DNA from: Streptosporangiaceae bacterium NEAU-GS5
GTDB taxonomy: Bacteria; Actinomycetota; Actinomycetes; Streptosporangiales; Streptosporangiaceae
Assembly: GCA_017592665.1 (NCBI GenBank)
Contig: JAGFNW010000016.1
Location: 1-64,000, forward strand
Reading direction: 5' to 3'
DNA length: 64,000 bases
Below, piece by piece: positions 24,869 through 35,211 of this stretch; the first letter of the stretch is position 1; each line of letters begins with the position of its first letter. Under the pieces are notes generated by a model. It did no database searches, had not been told where the DNA came from, and saw nothing but the letters and a program-made list of their open reading frames with translations. Position numbers and translations under genes: made by a program.

Positions 24869-25756
24869 TTATCCGGCGGCGCGCCAGGCGAGGAGGGCGG
24901 CGCCGAGCATGCCGGCCTGTACGCCGAGGGCCGCCTGACGGATGGGCGGCGGCGAGCGCCAGGCGAGCCGGGCGGCCAGGCGTTCGCGCAGCGGGTCGAG
25001 CAGGGCCGGGCCCGCCTCCCCCAGCCCTCCGCCGATCACGATGACGGCCGGGTCGAGCAGCATGGTGTATCCGGCCAGGGAGATCGCGAGGGCCTCGACG
25101 GCGTCGTCGAAGACGGCTCGCGCGTCCGGGTCGTGGCCGATCCGCTCGACGACCTCTTTGGCCGTCAACCGGCCGCCGGTGCGGGCCGCGTGGCGGCGGG
25201 CGATGGAGGCGGCGGACGCGTACGTCTCGAGGCAGCCGATCTGGCCGCAGGCGCACTTCTCGCCGTCGGGCCAGACGGGCGCGTGGCCGATCTCGCCGCC
25301 CCAGCCGCCGGAGCCCCCGTACGGCTCGCCCGCGAGGACGATGGCGCCGGCGATGCCGGTGCCGATGGGCAGGAACAGGAAGTCGCCCTCGTCGCGCCCG
25401 GCTCCGAGGACGCTTTCGGCGAGGCCGCCGGTGCGCACGTCGTGGCCGAGCATGGCGGGCAGGCCTTCGGGCACGAACGCGCTCACGGGCACGTCACGCC
25501 AGCCGATGTTGGCGGAGTAGACGGCCGTGTCGGCGGTGACGATCCCGGGCACGGCCAAGCCGACCGCGGCCGGCGGCTGTCCGAAGGCGGCCATCCCGGC
25601 CGTGACGAGCTCGCCGGCGTAGGAGCGGACGAGCGCGACGGCCTCGTCCGCACGGCCGGTGGGCGCGGCGTCGAACGCCGTCACCTCGCCTGATCCGGTG
25701 ACCAGGCCGCCCTTCATTGTCGTACCGCCCACGTCGAGGGCCACCACGTACTTCAC
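24869..25756 (-). CDS. ROK-family sugar kinase (glucokinase-like)
   Basis: 295 residues from GTG 25754-25756. The ATP-binding loop is VALDVGGTTMKGGLV (residues 4-18). The ROK signature and zinc site are EIGHAPVWPDGEKCACGQIG followed by CLETYAS (CxCGxxGCxE), and the catalytic region LGHDVRTGGLAESVLGAGRD contains the expected Asp. A second nucleotide motif, DPAVIVIGGGLGEAGP, completes the fold. ROK kinases phosphorylate glucose, N-acetylmannosamine and related sugars; glucose is the most common substrate in actinomycetes, where such enzymes also influence carbon catabolite control. No helix-turn-helix is fused, so it is an enzyme rather than a ROK repressor. It lies 12 bases after the zinc-ribbon gene. 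Confidence 0.92.
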   Translation of the reverse strand: MKYVVALDVGGTTMKGGLVTGSGEVTAFDAAPTGRADEAVALVRSYAGELVTAGMAAFGQPPAAVGLAVPGIVTADTAVYSANIGWRDVPVSAFVPEGLPAMLGHDVRTGGLAESVLGAGRDEGDFLFLPIGTGIAGAIVLAGEPYGGSGGWGGEIGHAPVWPDGEKCACGQIGCLETYASAASIARRHAARTGGRLTAKEVVERIGHDPDARAVFDDAVEALAISLAGYTMLLDPAVIVIGGGLGEAGPALLDPLRERLAARLAWRSPPPIRQAALGVQAGMLGAALLAWRAAG

Positions 25757-25767
25757 CGGGACATTAT

Positions 25768-26079
25768 TTACCGCTTGAGCACGCGGTTGAGCGCCGCCTC
25801 TACCTCGGCGGACAGGTCGGGCAGGGCGCCGCCGGCCGACACCAGGGTGTCGTCGGCCTTGGCCACGCGCACCGCGCCGCAGGAACGGCATTCGATCTCG
25901 CCGAGGCGGCAGATGAGCGCGATCGAGCCGCACGCCTCGCACGTGTCGAGCTCAAGATCGTGTGACCGCTGGCAGTCCGGGCAGATCAGCACCTGGGTCT
26001 CGGAACGGACTCCACGCCGCCACGGGCTGGCGCCACGCACCGGGTCCGTCTGCCTGGCCCCGCACTTGTAGCAGGGCAT
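25768..26079 (-). CDS. Small zinc-ribbon protein
   Basis: 103 residues from ATG 26077-26079, supported by a GGAGG six bases upstream. Three CxxC pairs and a further pair are visible: MPCYKCGARQ, VLICPDCQRS, DTCEACGSIA and IECRSCGAV, enough for two zinc ribbons. The C-terminus is a helix (DLSAEVEAALNRVLKR). Such small ribbons bind nucleic acid or proteins, or act as structural modules. It lies between the peroxiredoxin gene and the ROK kinase on the same strand with short gaps, so the three may be one operon. No specific function can be assigned. Confidence 0.75.
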   Translation of the reverse strand: MPCYKCGARQTDPVRGASPWRRGVRSETQVLICPDCQRSHDLELDTCEACGSIALICRLGEIECRSCGAVRVAKADDTLVSAGGALPDLSAEVEAALNRVLKR

Positions 26080-26103
26080 GATCGCCTCCAACAACGGCGT
26101 GCC

Positions 26104-26547
26104 TCAGATGTGGGAGAGCACCTGTCGGTACTCGGTGACGTCCCGCGCCTGGCCGATCGGATTGACGATCTTCCAGCGGATGACGCCTTCACCGTCGATG
26201 ACGAAGGTCCCCCGTAGTGCGAGGCCCTTGTCTTCATCGAGAACACCGTACGCCCGCGCGACCTCACCGTGCGGCCAGAAATCCGACAGGAGGGCGAACT
26301 CGTAACCTTCCTGGTCGGCCCAGGCGCGGTGGGCGAACATCGAGTCGACGGACACGGTGAGAACCCGCACGTCAGGCAGGTCGAGCGAGATCAGGTCATC
26401 GAGCTCGCGGTGACAGACGTTGCTGAAGGCAAGTGGATAGAACACCAGCAGCACGGTCTCCCCGCGCAGGGCGGACAGCCGGATCGGCGCGCCATGCTGG
26501 TCGTTGAGCTCGAAGTCGGGCGCCAGGTCCCCCACCTCAGCCGACAT
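26104..26547 (-). CDS. AhpE-type peroxiredoxin
   Basis: 147 residues, the typical length of the AhpE/BCP-like group. The thioredoxin fold starts VGDLAPDFELNDQHGAPIRL and the peroxidatic Cys45 lies in VFYPLAFSNVCHREL, the family's PxxFxxxC motif with Ser in place of Thr. A catalytic Arg is in ALRGTFVIDGEGVIRW. No resolving Cys is evident, so it is probably a 1-Cys enzyme reduced by mycothiol or mycoredoxin, as known for mycobacterial AhpE. It reduces peroxides in the cytoplasm. Ribosome-binding site GGAAGGG precedes the ATG. It lies 57 bases downstream of the DUF3052 gene, so the two may be co-transcribed. Confidence 0.92.
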   Translation of the reverse strand: MSAEVGDLAPDFELNDQHGAPIRLSALRGETVLLVFYPLAFSNVCHRELDDLISLDLPDVRVLTVSVDSMFAHRAWADQEGYEFALLSDFWPHGEVARAYGVLDEDKGLALRGTFVIDGEGVIRWKIVNPIGQARDVTEYRQVLSHI

Positions 26548-26604
26548 CGGCGTTCCCTTCCTGCCGTACGGCCGCCCGGCAACCGTACGGCGTCGAGAAG
26601 GCTT

Positions 26605-27030
26605 CTATCGACGGCCCTTGAAGACGAGCCGGGTGCCTGACCAATCCTTGGCCGCGCTGACGGTGCTCGTCTGCGACAGTCCTGCGGTCGTGGCGTCCTC
26701 GCCGATGTCACTCGGCTCGACGTGGCCGGGGCGGCCGGCCTTGGGGGTGAGCAGCCAGATCTGGCCCCCGTCCGCAAGGGCGGTCATCGCGTCGCTGAGA
26801 GCGTCGAACAGGTCCCCGTCTCCGTCTCGCCACCACAGCAGCACGACATCGACGACCTCTTCGTACTCCTCGTCCACCAGCTCGTTGCCGGTCAGCTCTT
26901 CGATCGACTCGCGCAGCGCTTCGTCGCTGTCCTCGTCCCAGCCGATCTCCTGCACCACCTGACCCGGCTTTAGGCCGAGTCGTTCGGCCAGGCCGCGCTC
27001 GCCCTGCGCCTGACCCGCGGTCGCGCTCAC
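26605..27030 (-). CDS. DUF3052 family protein
   Basis: About 141 residues. The start is taken as GTG 27028-27030, seven bases after AGGAGG; an ATG six bases upstream would lie too close to that site. Key segments are ERGLAERLGLKPGQVVQEIG, ELVDEEYEEVVDVVLLWWRD and ADGGQIWLLTPKAGRPGHVE, characteristic of actinobacterial DUF3052, predicted to be a small alpha/beta protein. The family is very often found beside aceE, divergently as here, which suggests a link to pyruvate dehydrogenase or its regulation, but no function is established to my knowledge. Confidence 0.9.
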   Translation of the reverse strand: MSATAGQAQGERGLAERLGLKPGQVVQEIGWDEDSDEALRESIEELTGNELVDEEYEEVVDVVLLWWRDGDGDLFDALSDAMTALADGGQIWLLTPKAGRPGHVEPSDIGEDATTAGLSQTSTVSAAKDWSGTRLVFKGRR

Positions 27031-27716
27031 GTTCATCCCTCCTGCTCGGGTGGACCCCGCTTCCATGAGACCCGTACCGTTTCTCAGTACGTCTCGTTCG
27101 GCACAGTCCACACGCTGTGACCCATCGTCGTCAACGGTCGCCACGGCCCACGGGCCGCACCGTTATCTGTTTGCCGGACAAAAGCCCCCAAAATACCGGC
27201 CGTTCGTATGATCCCCCGTCCAGGGTGGGGGCAATCCACACCAAAGCATTACGTGGCGCCGACGGACCTGGCTCCGCCAAACGCCCTGGTCCTCATGGTC
27301 CCCCCACCCACCCGCCCCAATCCCTGAACGAATCAGATCCCCGGAGAGCTGTGCCGCGCGTACGAGCCCCGGCCAGGCCCCCGCGAGGAAAGTGTCCAGG
27401 GCCCCGCAAACCCGCCCCCAGCAGGCCCTGGAGGCGGCCCAGCACCCCCCTGAACGACCCTCCGCCCTCCCCCGCGCGGGCGACTTACTCACGAGTAGCG
27501 CAATCCTGATGTGCATGCTTCGCGAAAATCGTCCTACCATCGGTGGTCTAGTGCCGCGACTGACAAGGCTTGCTCCCTGGGGCAAGCCTTTGGCGGGAAG
27601 GGCACAAGGCCAAGGGCCCGGTTACTGAACGGTAGAGATGCACTTTCCGGACCCAGCAGCCAGGATGGAAGAAGACCTAGACCTGCCCGTGTCCATTCTC
27701 GGAAGGCGAAAACCCA
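27031..27716. other. Long intergenic leader region between DUF3052 and aceE
   Basis: About 685 bases with no supported gene. It must hold the divergent promoters of DUF3052 and aceE. Runs of C/G tracts (27225-27235, 27300-27330) give local strand asymmetry. A perfect hairpin is described separately at 27565-27590. The last 100 bases before aceE are comparatively A-rich and contain GGAAGG as ribosome-binding site. Open frames of 60-140 codons on both strands lack ribosome-binding sites and family resemblance. Confidence 0.5.
27565..27590 (+). promoter_or_regulatory. Hairpin in the aceE leader
   Basis: AAGGCTTGC (27565-27573) pairs perfectly with GCAAGCCTT (27582-27590) around an 8-base loop TCCCTGGG, followed directly by TGG. 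The position, about 125 bases before the aceE start, fits an attenuator, an mRNA stabiliser or a protein-binding site. It lacks a T-run. I looked for TPP-riboswitch hallmarks and saw none. Confidence 0.4.
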
Positions 27717-30464
<2,748 letters not shown>

Positions 30465-30487
30465 TGCCGCACTAGGCGAAACGTGAA

Positions 30488-30517
30488 GAAGGCCCCCCGG
30501 ACCGCCGGGGGGCCTTC
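30488..30517. terminator. Bidirectional terminator after aceE
   Basis: GAAGGCCCCCCGG (30488-30500) pairs perfectly with CCGGGGGGCCTTC (30505-30517) across the loop ACCG, followed by TGGTTT. The 13-bp stem lies 23 bases past the aceE stop and 25 bases before the stop of the convergent GH10 gene, so it can serve both. Confidence 0.9.
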
Positions 30518-30542
30518 TGGTTTCAGCCGAACGACTTACTCA

Positions 30543-32507
30543 TTACGGGGTGGCGCAGCTGTAGCTGGTCGGCATCTGGGTGTTGCCGTTGGGGCGGTTG
30601 ACCTGGAAGCCGAAGGTGCCGGTGCTGGCTCCAGGCGCCAGGTTGCCGTTGAAGCTCACGCTCTTGGCCGTGACGGTCTGGCCGCTGACGGTGACCGTGG
30701 CGTTCCACGAGCCGGACAGGGTGTGCCCGGCCGGGAGCGTGAAGGTCACGGTCCAGCTGGGGATCGTCGACGTGCTGGTGTTCGTGATGGTCAGCGGGTT
30801 GATCACATATCCGGTGCCCCACTGCGTCTGCACGGTCGGGGTGGCCGAGCACGCGCCCGTCGTCCCACCGCCCTGCGTGGTGATCTGGGCCGTGTTCGAC
30901 ACCGCTGAGACGTTTCCGGCCGCGTCACGCGCCCGCACCTGGAAGCGGTACGTGGTGTTGGCCGTCAGACCCGTCACCGCGAACGACGTCGTCGTCGAGG
31001 TGCCCACCTGGGTGAACGTGCCGCCGGATGCGCCCTGCGCCTGCAGGATGTCATAACCGGTGACGCCCACGTTGTCGGTGGAGGCCGTCCACGCCAGGCT
31101 CGTGCCGGTCTGGGTCGTCCCGGACGCCGCGAGACCCGACGGAGCGGTCGGCGCCTGAGTATCGCCGCCACCCGCCGAGGTGGTCACCGTGACCGGACTC
31201 GACACCGCCGACATGTTGCCGGCCGCGTCACGCGCCCGCACCTCGAACTGGTACGTCGTGCTCGCGGTCAGGCCGGTATTGGTGAAGCTGTTCGTCGTCG
31301 ACGTTCCCACCTGGGAGAACGCGCCGCCGCCGGTCGAACGCAAGATGTCATAGCCGGTGACGCCGACGTTGTCCGTCGAGGCCGTCCAGTTCAGCGTGGC
31401 CGACGTCGCCGTCACGTTCGAGGCGGTCGGGGTGCCCGGCGTGCTCGGTGGAGTCGTGTCGGTCGGACCCGGGCCGAACGCGTTGGCCACCGCGTCATAG
31501 GCCGGCTTCGGGCTGTAGCTGTTGTTGTAGATCAGGCCACAGCACTGGTCGCTGAACGTTCCCGGGATCCACGAGTGCAGGTCGGTGAAGCCCCAGATCG
31601 TGATGCCGTCGCAGTTGGTGACCGCGAGGCAGGCGTTGACGACGTTGGTGTAGTACTGCGCCTGCGTCGCGTCCTTGGCCGCGGTCTCCGGGTTCAGCAT
31701 GCGGACGTCCAGCTCGCTGATCCGGACGTGGACGCCCAGGTTGGCGAAGCGCTGGATGTTCTGCTGAAGGGTGCTCGGGAAGGCGAACTGGATCGCCAGG
31801 TGCGCCTGGAAGCCCACGCAGTCGATCGGCACGCCCTGCGAGCGCAGCGACGAGACGAGGTTGAACATCGCCGTGCTCTTGGCGTTGATGTCCTCGACGT
31901 TGAAGTCGTTGATGCAGAGCTTGGCGTCCGGGTCGGCCGCCCGGGCCGCCCGGAAGGCGTCGGCCACGAAGCTCTGGCCGAGCGTGTTGAACCAGAACGA
32001 CTGACGGAAGGTGCCGTCCTCGTTGAAGATCTCGTTGACCACGTCCCAGCCGGTGACGGTCGGGTTGTTGGCCCAGTGGCCGACGACGGCGGCGATGTGC
32101 GCCTGCATCTCGGCCCGCATGTTGGTGGCGTTCATGCCCTGCACGTAGCCGGGCGTCTGGCTGTGCCACACGAGGGTGTGGCCGTGCACGGTCATGCCGT
32201 TCTGCTGGGCGAAGCTGACGATCTGGTCGCCGCCGGCGAAGCTGAACTGGTTGTCTTGGGGCTCGGTGGCGTCCCACTTCATCGCGTTCTCAGGAGTGGT
32301 CTGGTTGAACTCCCGGGCGGCGACGGTGCGGTACATCGCCTCGTTCGCCAGCGAATCCGTGGCGAGCGCGGTGCCGATGAACTTGCCGCGCGGCGCGGCG
32401 ACTGTCTTTAACGGGCCGGCGGCCTGCGCCGGCGTGGCCACGACCACGCCGAACACGACCAGACCGGCCGCGCAGATCAGGCTGACGGCCTTGGAAGACC
32501 ATCTCAT
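30543..32507 (-). CDS. Secreted GH10 endo-beta-1,4-xylanase with two FN3 domains and CBM2
   Basis: 654 residues from ATG 32505-32507 with GAGAGGAG upstream. Residues 1-30 are a signal peptide (VSLICAAGLVVFGVVVATPA). The GH10 barrel spans about 33-345 with acid/base Glu159 (WDVVNEIFNED) and nucleophile Glu265 (VRISELDVRM), plus FNQTTPENAMKWD and VWHSQTPGY. Two fibronectin type III domains (about 355-440 and 450-535) lead to a C-terminal CBM2 (WTVTFTLPAGHTLSGSWNAT) that ends NTQMPTSYSCATP. It hydrolyses xylan outside the cell. A CCCGAAA/TTTCGGG palindrome lies 35 bases upstream of the start. The second FN3 and the CBM2 are almost identical to those of the neighbouring sugar dehydrogenase gene. 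Confidence 0.97.
   Translation of the reverse strand: MRWSSKAVSLICAAGLVVFGVVVATPAQAAGPLKTVAAPRGKFIGTALATDSLANEAMYRTVAAREFNQTTPENAMKWDATEPQDNQFSFAGGDQIVSFAQQNGMTVHGHTLVWHSQTPGYVQGMNATNMRAEMQAHIAAVVGHWANNPTVTGWDVVNEIFNEDGTFRQSFWFNTLGQSFVADAFRAARAADPDAKLCINDFNVEDINAKSTAMFNLVSSLRSQGVPIDCVGFQAHLAIQFAFPSTLQQNIQRFANLGVHVRISELDVRMLNPETAAKDATQAQYYTNVVNACLAVTNCDGITIWGFTDLHSWIPGTFSDQCCGLIYNNSYSPKPAYDAVANAFGPGPTDTTPPSTPGTPTASNVTATSATLNWTASTDNVGVTGYDILRSTGGGAFSQVGTSTTNSFTNTGLTASTTYQFEVRARDAAGNMSAVSSPVTVTTSAGGGDTQAPTAPSGLAASGTTQTGTSLAWTASTDNVGVTGYDILQAQGASGGTFTQVGTSTTTSFAVTGLTANTTYRFQVRARDAAGNVSAVSNTAQITTQGGGTTGACSATPTVQTQWGTGYVINPLTITNTSTSTIPSWTVTFTLPAGHTLSGSWNATVTVSGQTVTAKSVSFNGNLAPGASTGTFGFQVNRPNGNTQMPTSYSCATP
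30885..31165. repeat. FN3 module copy 1 (in the xylanase gene)
   Basis: Encodes the second FN3 domain of the GH10 protein. It matches 33237-33517 with only a few base differences, including synonymous sites; at protein level I see a single clear change (GASGG versus GATGG). The adjoining CBM2-coding DNA (30543-30880 versus 32597-32930) is also highly similar. This points to recent duplication or gene conversion. Confidence 0.85.
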
Positions 32508-32541
32508 GGGGTGGGGCTCCTCTCGATACTTTCTCTCCCGT

Positions 32542-32556
32542 CCCGAAAGTTTCGGG
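32542..32556. promoter_or_regulatory. Palindromic operator candidate upstream of the xylanase gene
   Basis: CCCGAAAGTTTCGGG is an inverted repeat (arms CCCGAAA and TTTCGGG, central G) located 35-49 bases upstream of the GH10 start. GAAA/TTTC inverted repeats are known in promoters of actinomycete xylanase genes and are bound by LacI-type repressors responding to xylo-oligosaccharides. Its position next to the start fits repression by blocking transcription initiation. Confidence 0.7.
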
Positions 32557-32596
32557 GACAGGCCTGAAGAAGGGTGGGCGGGGGGCATCATGATCG

Positions 32597-34579
32597 TCAG
32601 GGAGTGGCGCAGGTGTAGGCGGCCGGCATCTGCGTGTTGCCGCTGGGGCGGTTGACCTGGAAGCCGAAGCTGCCTGTGCCGGCTCCAGGCGCGAGCGTGC
32701 CGTTGAAGCCCACACTCTTGGCCGTGACGGTCTGGCCGCTGGTCGTGACGGTGGCGTTCCACGAGCCGGACAGGGTGTGCCCGGCCGGGAGCGTGAAGGT
32801 CACGGTCCAGCTGCTGATGGTGGACGTGCTGGTATTGGTGATGGTCAGCGGGTTGATGACGTACCCGGTGGCCCACTGGGTCTGCACGGTCGGGGTGGCC
32901 GAGCACGCGCCGGTCGTCCCACCGGTCTGCGTGGTGATCTGGGCCGTGTTGGAGACCGCTGAGACGTTGCCGGCCGCGTCACGCGCCCGCACCTGGAAGC
33001 GGTACGTGGTGTTCGCGGTCAGGCCCGTGTTGGTGAAGCTGGTCGTGGCCGAGGTGCCGACCACGGCGAACGTGCCGCCCGTCGCGCCGGTCGCGCGGAG
33101 GACGTCGTAGCCGGTCACGCCCACGTTGTCGGTCGAAGCGGTCCACGAGAGGTTGGTGCTGGTCGCCGTGGTGCCCGCGGCGGCGAGGCCGGTCGGGGCG
33201 GTCGGGGCCTGGGTGTCGCCGGTGCCCGCCTGTGTGGTGATCTGGGCCGTGTTCGAGACCGCCGAGACGTTGCCGGCCGCGTCACGCGCCCGCACCTGGA
33301 AGCGGTACGTGGTGTTGGCCGTCAGACCCGTCACCGCGAACGACGTCGTCGTCGAGGTGCCCACCTGGGTGAACGTGCCGCCGGTCGCGCCCTGCGCCTG
33401 CAGGATGTCGTAACCGGTGACGCCCACGTTGTCGGTGGAGGCGGTCCAAGCCAGGCTTGTGCCGGTCTGGGTCGTCCCGGACGCCGCGAGACCCGACGGA
33501 GCGGTCGGCGCCTGCGTGTCGCCGACAGTGGCCGGGGGCACGCGGACGATCCGGTCGTCGCCGGTCACCGGTGTGCCGCGGCCGTCGCGGTTGCTCGTGG
33601 TGATCCACAGCCAGCCGTCGGGGCCGACCGTCACCGCGCGCAGGCGGCCGAAGGTGTTCTGCAGCTGGGCCAGCGGGGTGCCGGCCGTCCCGTTGTTCAG
33701 CGGTACGGTCCACAGCCGCCTACCGGCCAGCGCTCCCGCGAAGAGCGTGTTGTTGGCGAACGCCAGGCCGCTCGGCGAGGCCTCGGCCGTGGTCCACGTG
33801 ACGATCGGGTTGCGGAAGCTCGGGTTGTTGCAGATGCCCTCGCAGGTCGGCCAGCCGTAGTTGCTGCCGGCGACGATCATGTTGATCTCGTCGGTGGTGT
33901 TCTGGCCGAACTCGGTGGCGAACATCCGGCCCTGCGCGTCCCAGGCCAGGCCTTGCACGTTGCGGTGGCCGTAGGTGTAGACGTACGTGCCGAACGGGTT
34001 GCCGGGGGCGGGCTGGCCGTCGGGCGTCATCCGGAGGATCTTGCCGCCCAGGCTGTTGAGGTTCTGGGCGTTGGCCGAGTTCCCGGAGTCGCCGGCGCCG
34101 ACGTACAGCATGCCGTCGGGACCGAACGCGATGCGCCCGCCGTCGTGAATCGCGCCGCTGGGAGCGCCAGAGAAGATCAGGTTCTGGGTGCCCGGCGCGT
34201 TCAGGCGCAGCCGCACCATCCGGTTGTCGCCCGATGTGCTGGTGAAGTACGCGTAGACCCACTGGTCGGTGGCGTAGTTCGGGGAGACGGTGATACCGAG
34301 CAGGCCGCCCTCGCCGTTGGCCGAGACGCCGTTGATCGTGGCGACGGGAGTGGCCGTCTGCCCGGGGCGTACCTGCAGGATGCGGCCGCTCATGCGCTCG
34401 GACACCAGGGCGCTGCCATCGGGGAGGAACGTCAGCCCCCACGGGACCTCGAGCCCGGTCACGGCCGTCTGGGCGCGATCGAAATCGAAGCCGCCCACTA
34501 CCGCGGCACTCGCCGGTGATGCATAGAGCATCGCCGCGAGGAGGGTAATGACCAGAGCCGGGATGCTGCGCATGCGCAT
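32597..34579 (-). CDS. Secreted PQQ-type sugar dehydrogenase with two FN3 domains and CBM2
   Basis: 660 residues; ATG 34577-34579 with AAGGAAG upstream. Signal peptide at residues 1-26 (IPALVITLLAAMLYASPASA). Residues about 35-350 form the six-bladed soluble-glucose/sorbosone dehydrogenase propeller: GLEVPWGLTFLPDGSALVSE, GGLLGITVSPNYATDQWVYA, IHDGGRIAFGPDGMLYVGAG, YTYGHRNVQGLAWD and FGQNTTDEINMIVAGSNYGW. Two FN3 domains and a C-terminal CBM2 follow. PQQ-dependent enzymes of this fold oxidise sugars, and the related AA12 enzymes can donate electrons to lytic polysaccharide monooxygenases. A CBM suggests action at the polysaccharide surface beside the xylanase. No LPMO gene is in this window. 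Confidence 0.9.
   Translation of the reverse strand: MRMRSIPALVITLLAAMLYASPASAAVVGGFDFDRAQTAVTGLEVPWGLTFLPDGSALVSERMSGRILQVRPGQTATPVATINGVSANGEGGLLGITVSPNYATDQWVYAYFTSTSGDNRMVRLRLNAPGTQNLIFSGAPSGAIHDGGRIAFGPDGMLYVGAGDSGNSANAQNLNSLGGKILRMTPDGQPAPGNPFGTYVYTYGHRNVQGLAWDAQGRMFATEFGQNTTDEINMIVAGSNYGWPTCEGICNNPSFRNPIVTWTTAEASPSGLAFANNTLFAGALAGRRLWTVPLNNGTAGTPLAQLQNTFGRLRAVTVGPDGWLWITTSNRDGRGTPVTGDDRIVRVPPATVGDTQAPTAPSGLAASGTTQTGTSLAWTASTDNVGVTGYDILQAQGATGGTFTQVGTSTTTSFAVTGLTANTTYRFQVRARDAAGNVSAVSNTAQITTQAGTGDTQAPTAPTGLAAAGTTATSTNLSWTASTDNVGVTGYDVLRATGATGGTFAVVGTSATTSFTNTGLTANTTYRFQVRARDAAGNVSAVSNTAQITTQTGGTTGACSATPTVQTQWATGYVINPLTITNTSTSTISSWTVTFTLPAGHTLSGSWNATVTTSGQTVTAKSVGFNGTLAPGAGTGSFGFQVNRPSGNTQMPAAYTCATP
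33237..33517. repeat. FN3 module copy 2 (in the sugar dehydrogenase gene)
   Basis: Encodes the first FN3 domain of the dehydrogenase and pairs with 30885-31165 in the xylanase gene. The dehydrogenase's second FN3 (about 32935-33225) is more diverged (NLSWTASTDNVGVTGYDVLR), so the near-identity involves one FN3 plus the CBM2 rather than a simple block copy. Confidence 0.85.
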
Positions 34580-34661
34580 GGCGTACTTCCTTGCTCACCG
34601 TCGGGCGGACGCCCGCACGATAAGCGGCTCATGTTCGGAAACTCAACGCGGTGAACTTTCG

Positions 34662-34678
34662 GCGTTCGCTGCGAACGC
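34662..34678. promoter_or_regulatory. Perfect 17-bp palindrome between divergent genes
   Basis: GCGTTCGC-T-GCGAACGC is a perfect inverted repeat with a one-base centre, located about 80 bases upstream of both the sugar dehydrogenase (leftward) and the PPOX gene (rightward). Shape and size fit a LacI- or similar dimeric regulator operator. Nearby CGGAAACT and AACTTTCGG (34635-34661) may form a second, looser repeat. Confidence 0.55.
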
Positions 34679-34756
34679 TTTCACCAGCGCTCGCGCGCCA
34701 CCTGCGCCTTTACCCGCCTGAAAGTTCCACAGCCGGCCCGGTGCCACACTGGTCCC

Positions 34757-35152
34757 ATGGTCAATGTGCCGGACTCTCACCAAGATCTGTTGGACGCACC
34801 GTTCGCCGTGTGCGCCACCATCGATCCCCACGGCCGCCCCCAGATGACGGGCGTGTGGTTCGTCAACGACGAGGACGCCATCCGCATGTCGGTCACCGAC
34901 ACCCGCAAGAAGACGCGCAACCTTCAGCGGAACCCGGCGTGCACGGTGTACATCGTCGACCCCCAGAACCCGCTGCGCTACCTCGAGATCCGCGGCGACG
35001 CCGAGGTCATCCCGGACGACGACTTCGAATTCGCCGACCGGATGGGCGTGAAATACAACGCCGACGTGCGCAAGATGACCCCGCCGGACCAAAAACGCGT
35101 CGTCCTCGCGTTGCGCCCGGTCCACGTCAACGCCGTCGACATCAGCCGATAA
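34757..35152 (+). CDS. PPOX-class F420-dependent flavin-fold oxidoreductase
   Basis: 131 residues forming the split beta-barrel of the pyridoxamine-phosphate-oxidase-like superfamily: DLLDAPFAVCATIDPHGRPQ, MTGVWFVNDEDAIRMSVTDT, RKKTRNLQRNPACTVYIVDP and RYLEIRGDAEVIPDDD. The KKTRNLQRNP stretch is the usual cofactor-phosphate-binding loop of the actinobacterial F420-binding members. Such proteins reduce a range of substrates with reduced F420; the substrate is unknown. It diverges from the sugar dehydrogenase and is followed by the efflux operon, from which it is separated by its own intergenic region. Confidence 0.88.
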   Translation: MVNVPDSHQDLLDAPFAVCATIDPHGRPQMTGVWFVNDEDAIRMSVTDTRKKTRNLQRNPACTVYIVDPQNPLRYLEIRGDAEVIPDDDFEFADRMGVKYNADVRKMTPPDQKRVVLALRPVHVNAVDISR

Positions 35153-35160
35153 AAACCGGA

Positions 35161-35176
35161 TAAGCGAATACGCTTA
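35161..35176. promoter_or_regulatory. Inverted repeat upstream of the efflux operon
   Basis: TAAGCG-AATA-CGCTTA is a perfect inverted repeat 36-51 bases upstream of the lipoprotein start. It could be the end of the PPOX transcript (stem of six) or an operator of the efflux operon. Confidence 0.4.
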
Positions 35177-35182
35177 AGCCAT

Positions 35183-35192
35183 GTTTAACGGC
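35183..35192 (+). promoter_or_regulatory. Motif shared with the two-component-system promoter
   Basis: GTTTAACGGC lies 20-29 bases upstream of the efflux operon start. Nearly the same sequence, GTTTAGCGGC, occurs at 38780-38789 just before the response-regulator gene. Shared short motifs before a two-component system and its neighbouring transporter often mark the response regulator's binding site; here this is a hypothesis. Confidence 0.4.
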
Positions 35193-35211
35193 GGCTCGTT
35201 AGACATGGCGC

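Noticed and set aside
27163-27585. A 140-codon frame in the aceE leader on the minus strand
   Set aside because: No ribosome-binding site, odd composition with many Cys, Trp and Arg, and no resemblance to a known protein; the region is better read as regulatory.
27600-27716. TPP riboswitch upstream of aceE
   Set aside because: No CTGAGA-type conserved core or matching second stem was seen.
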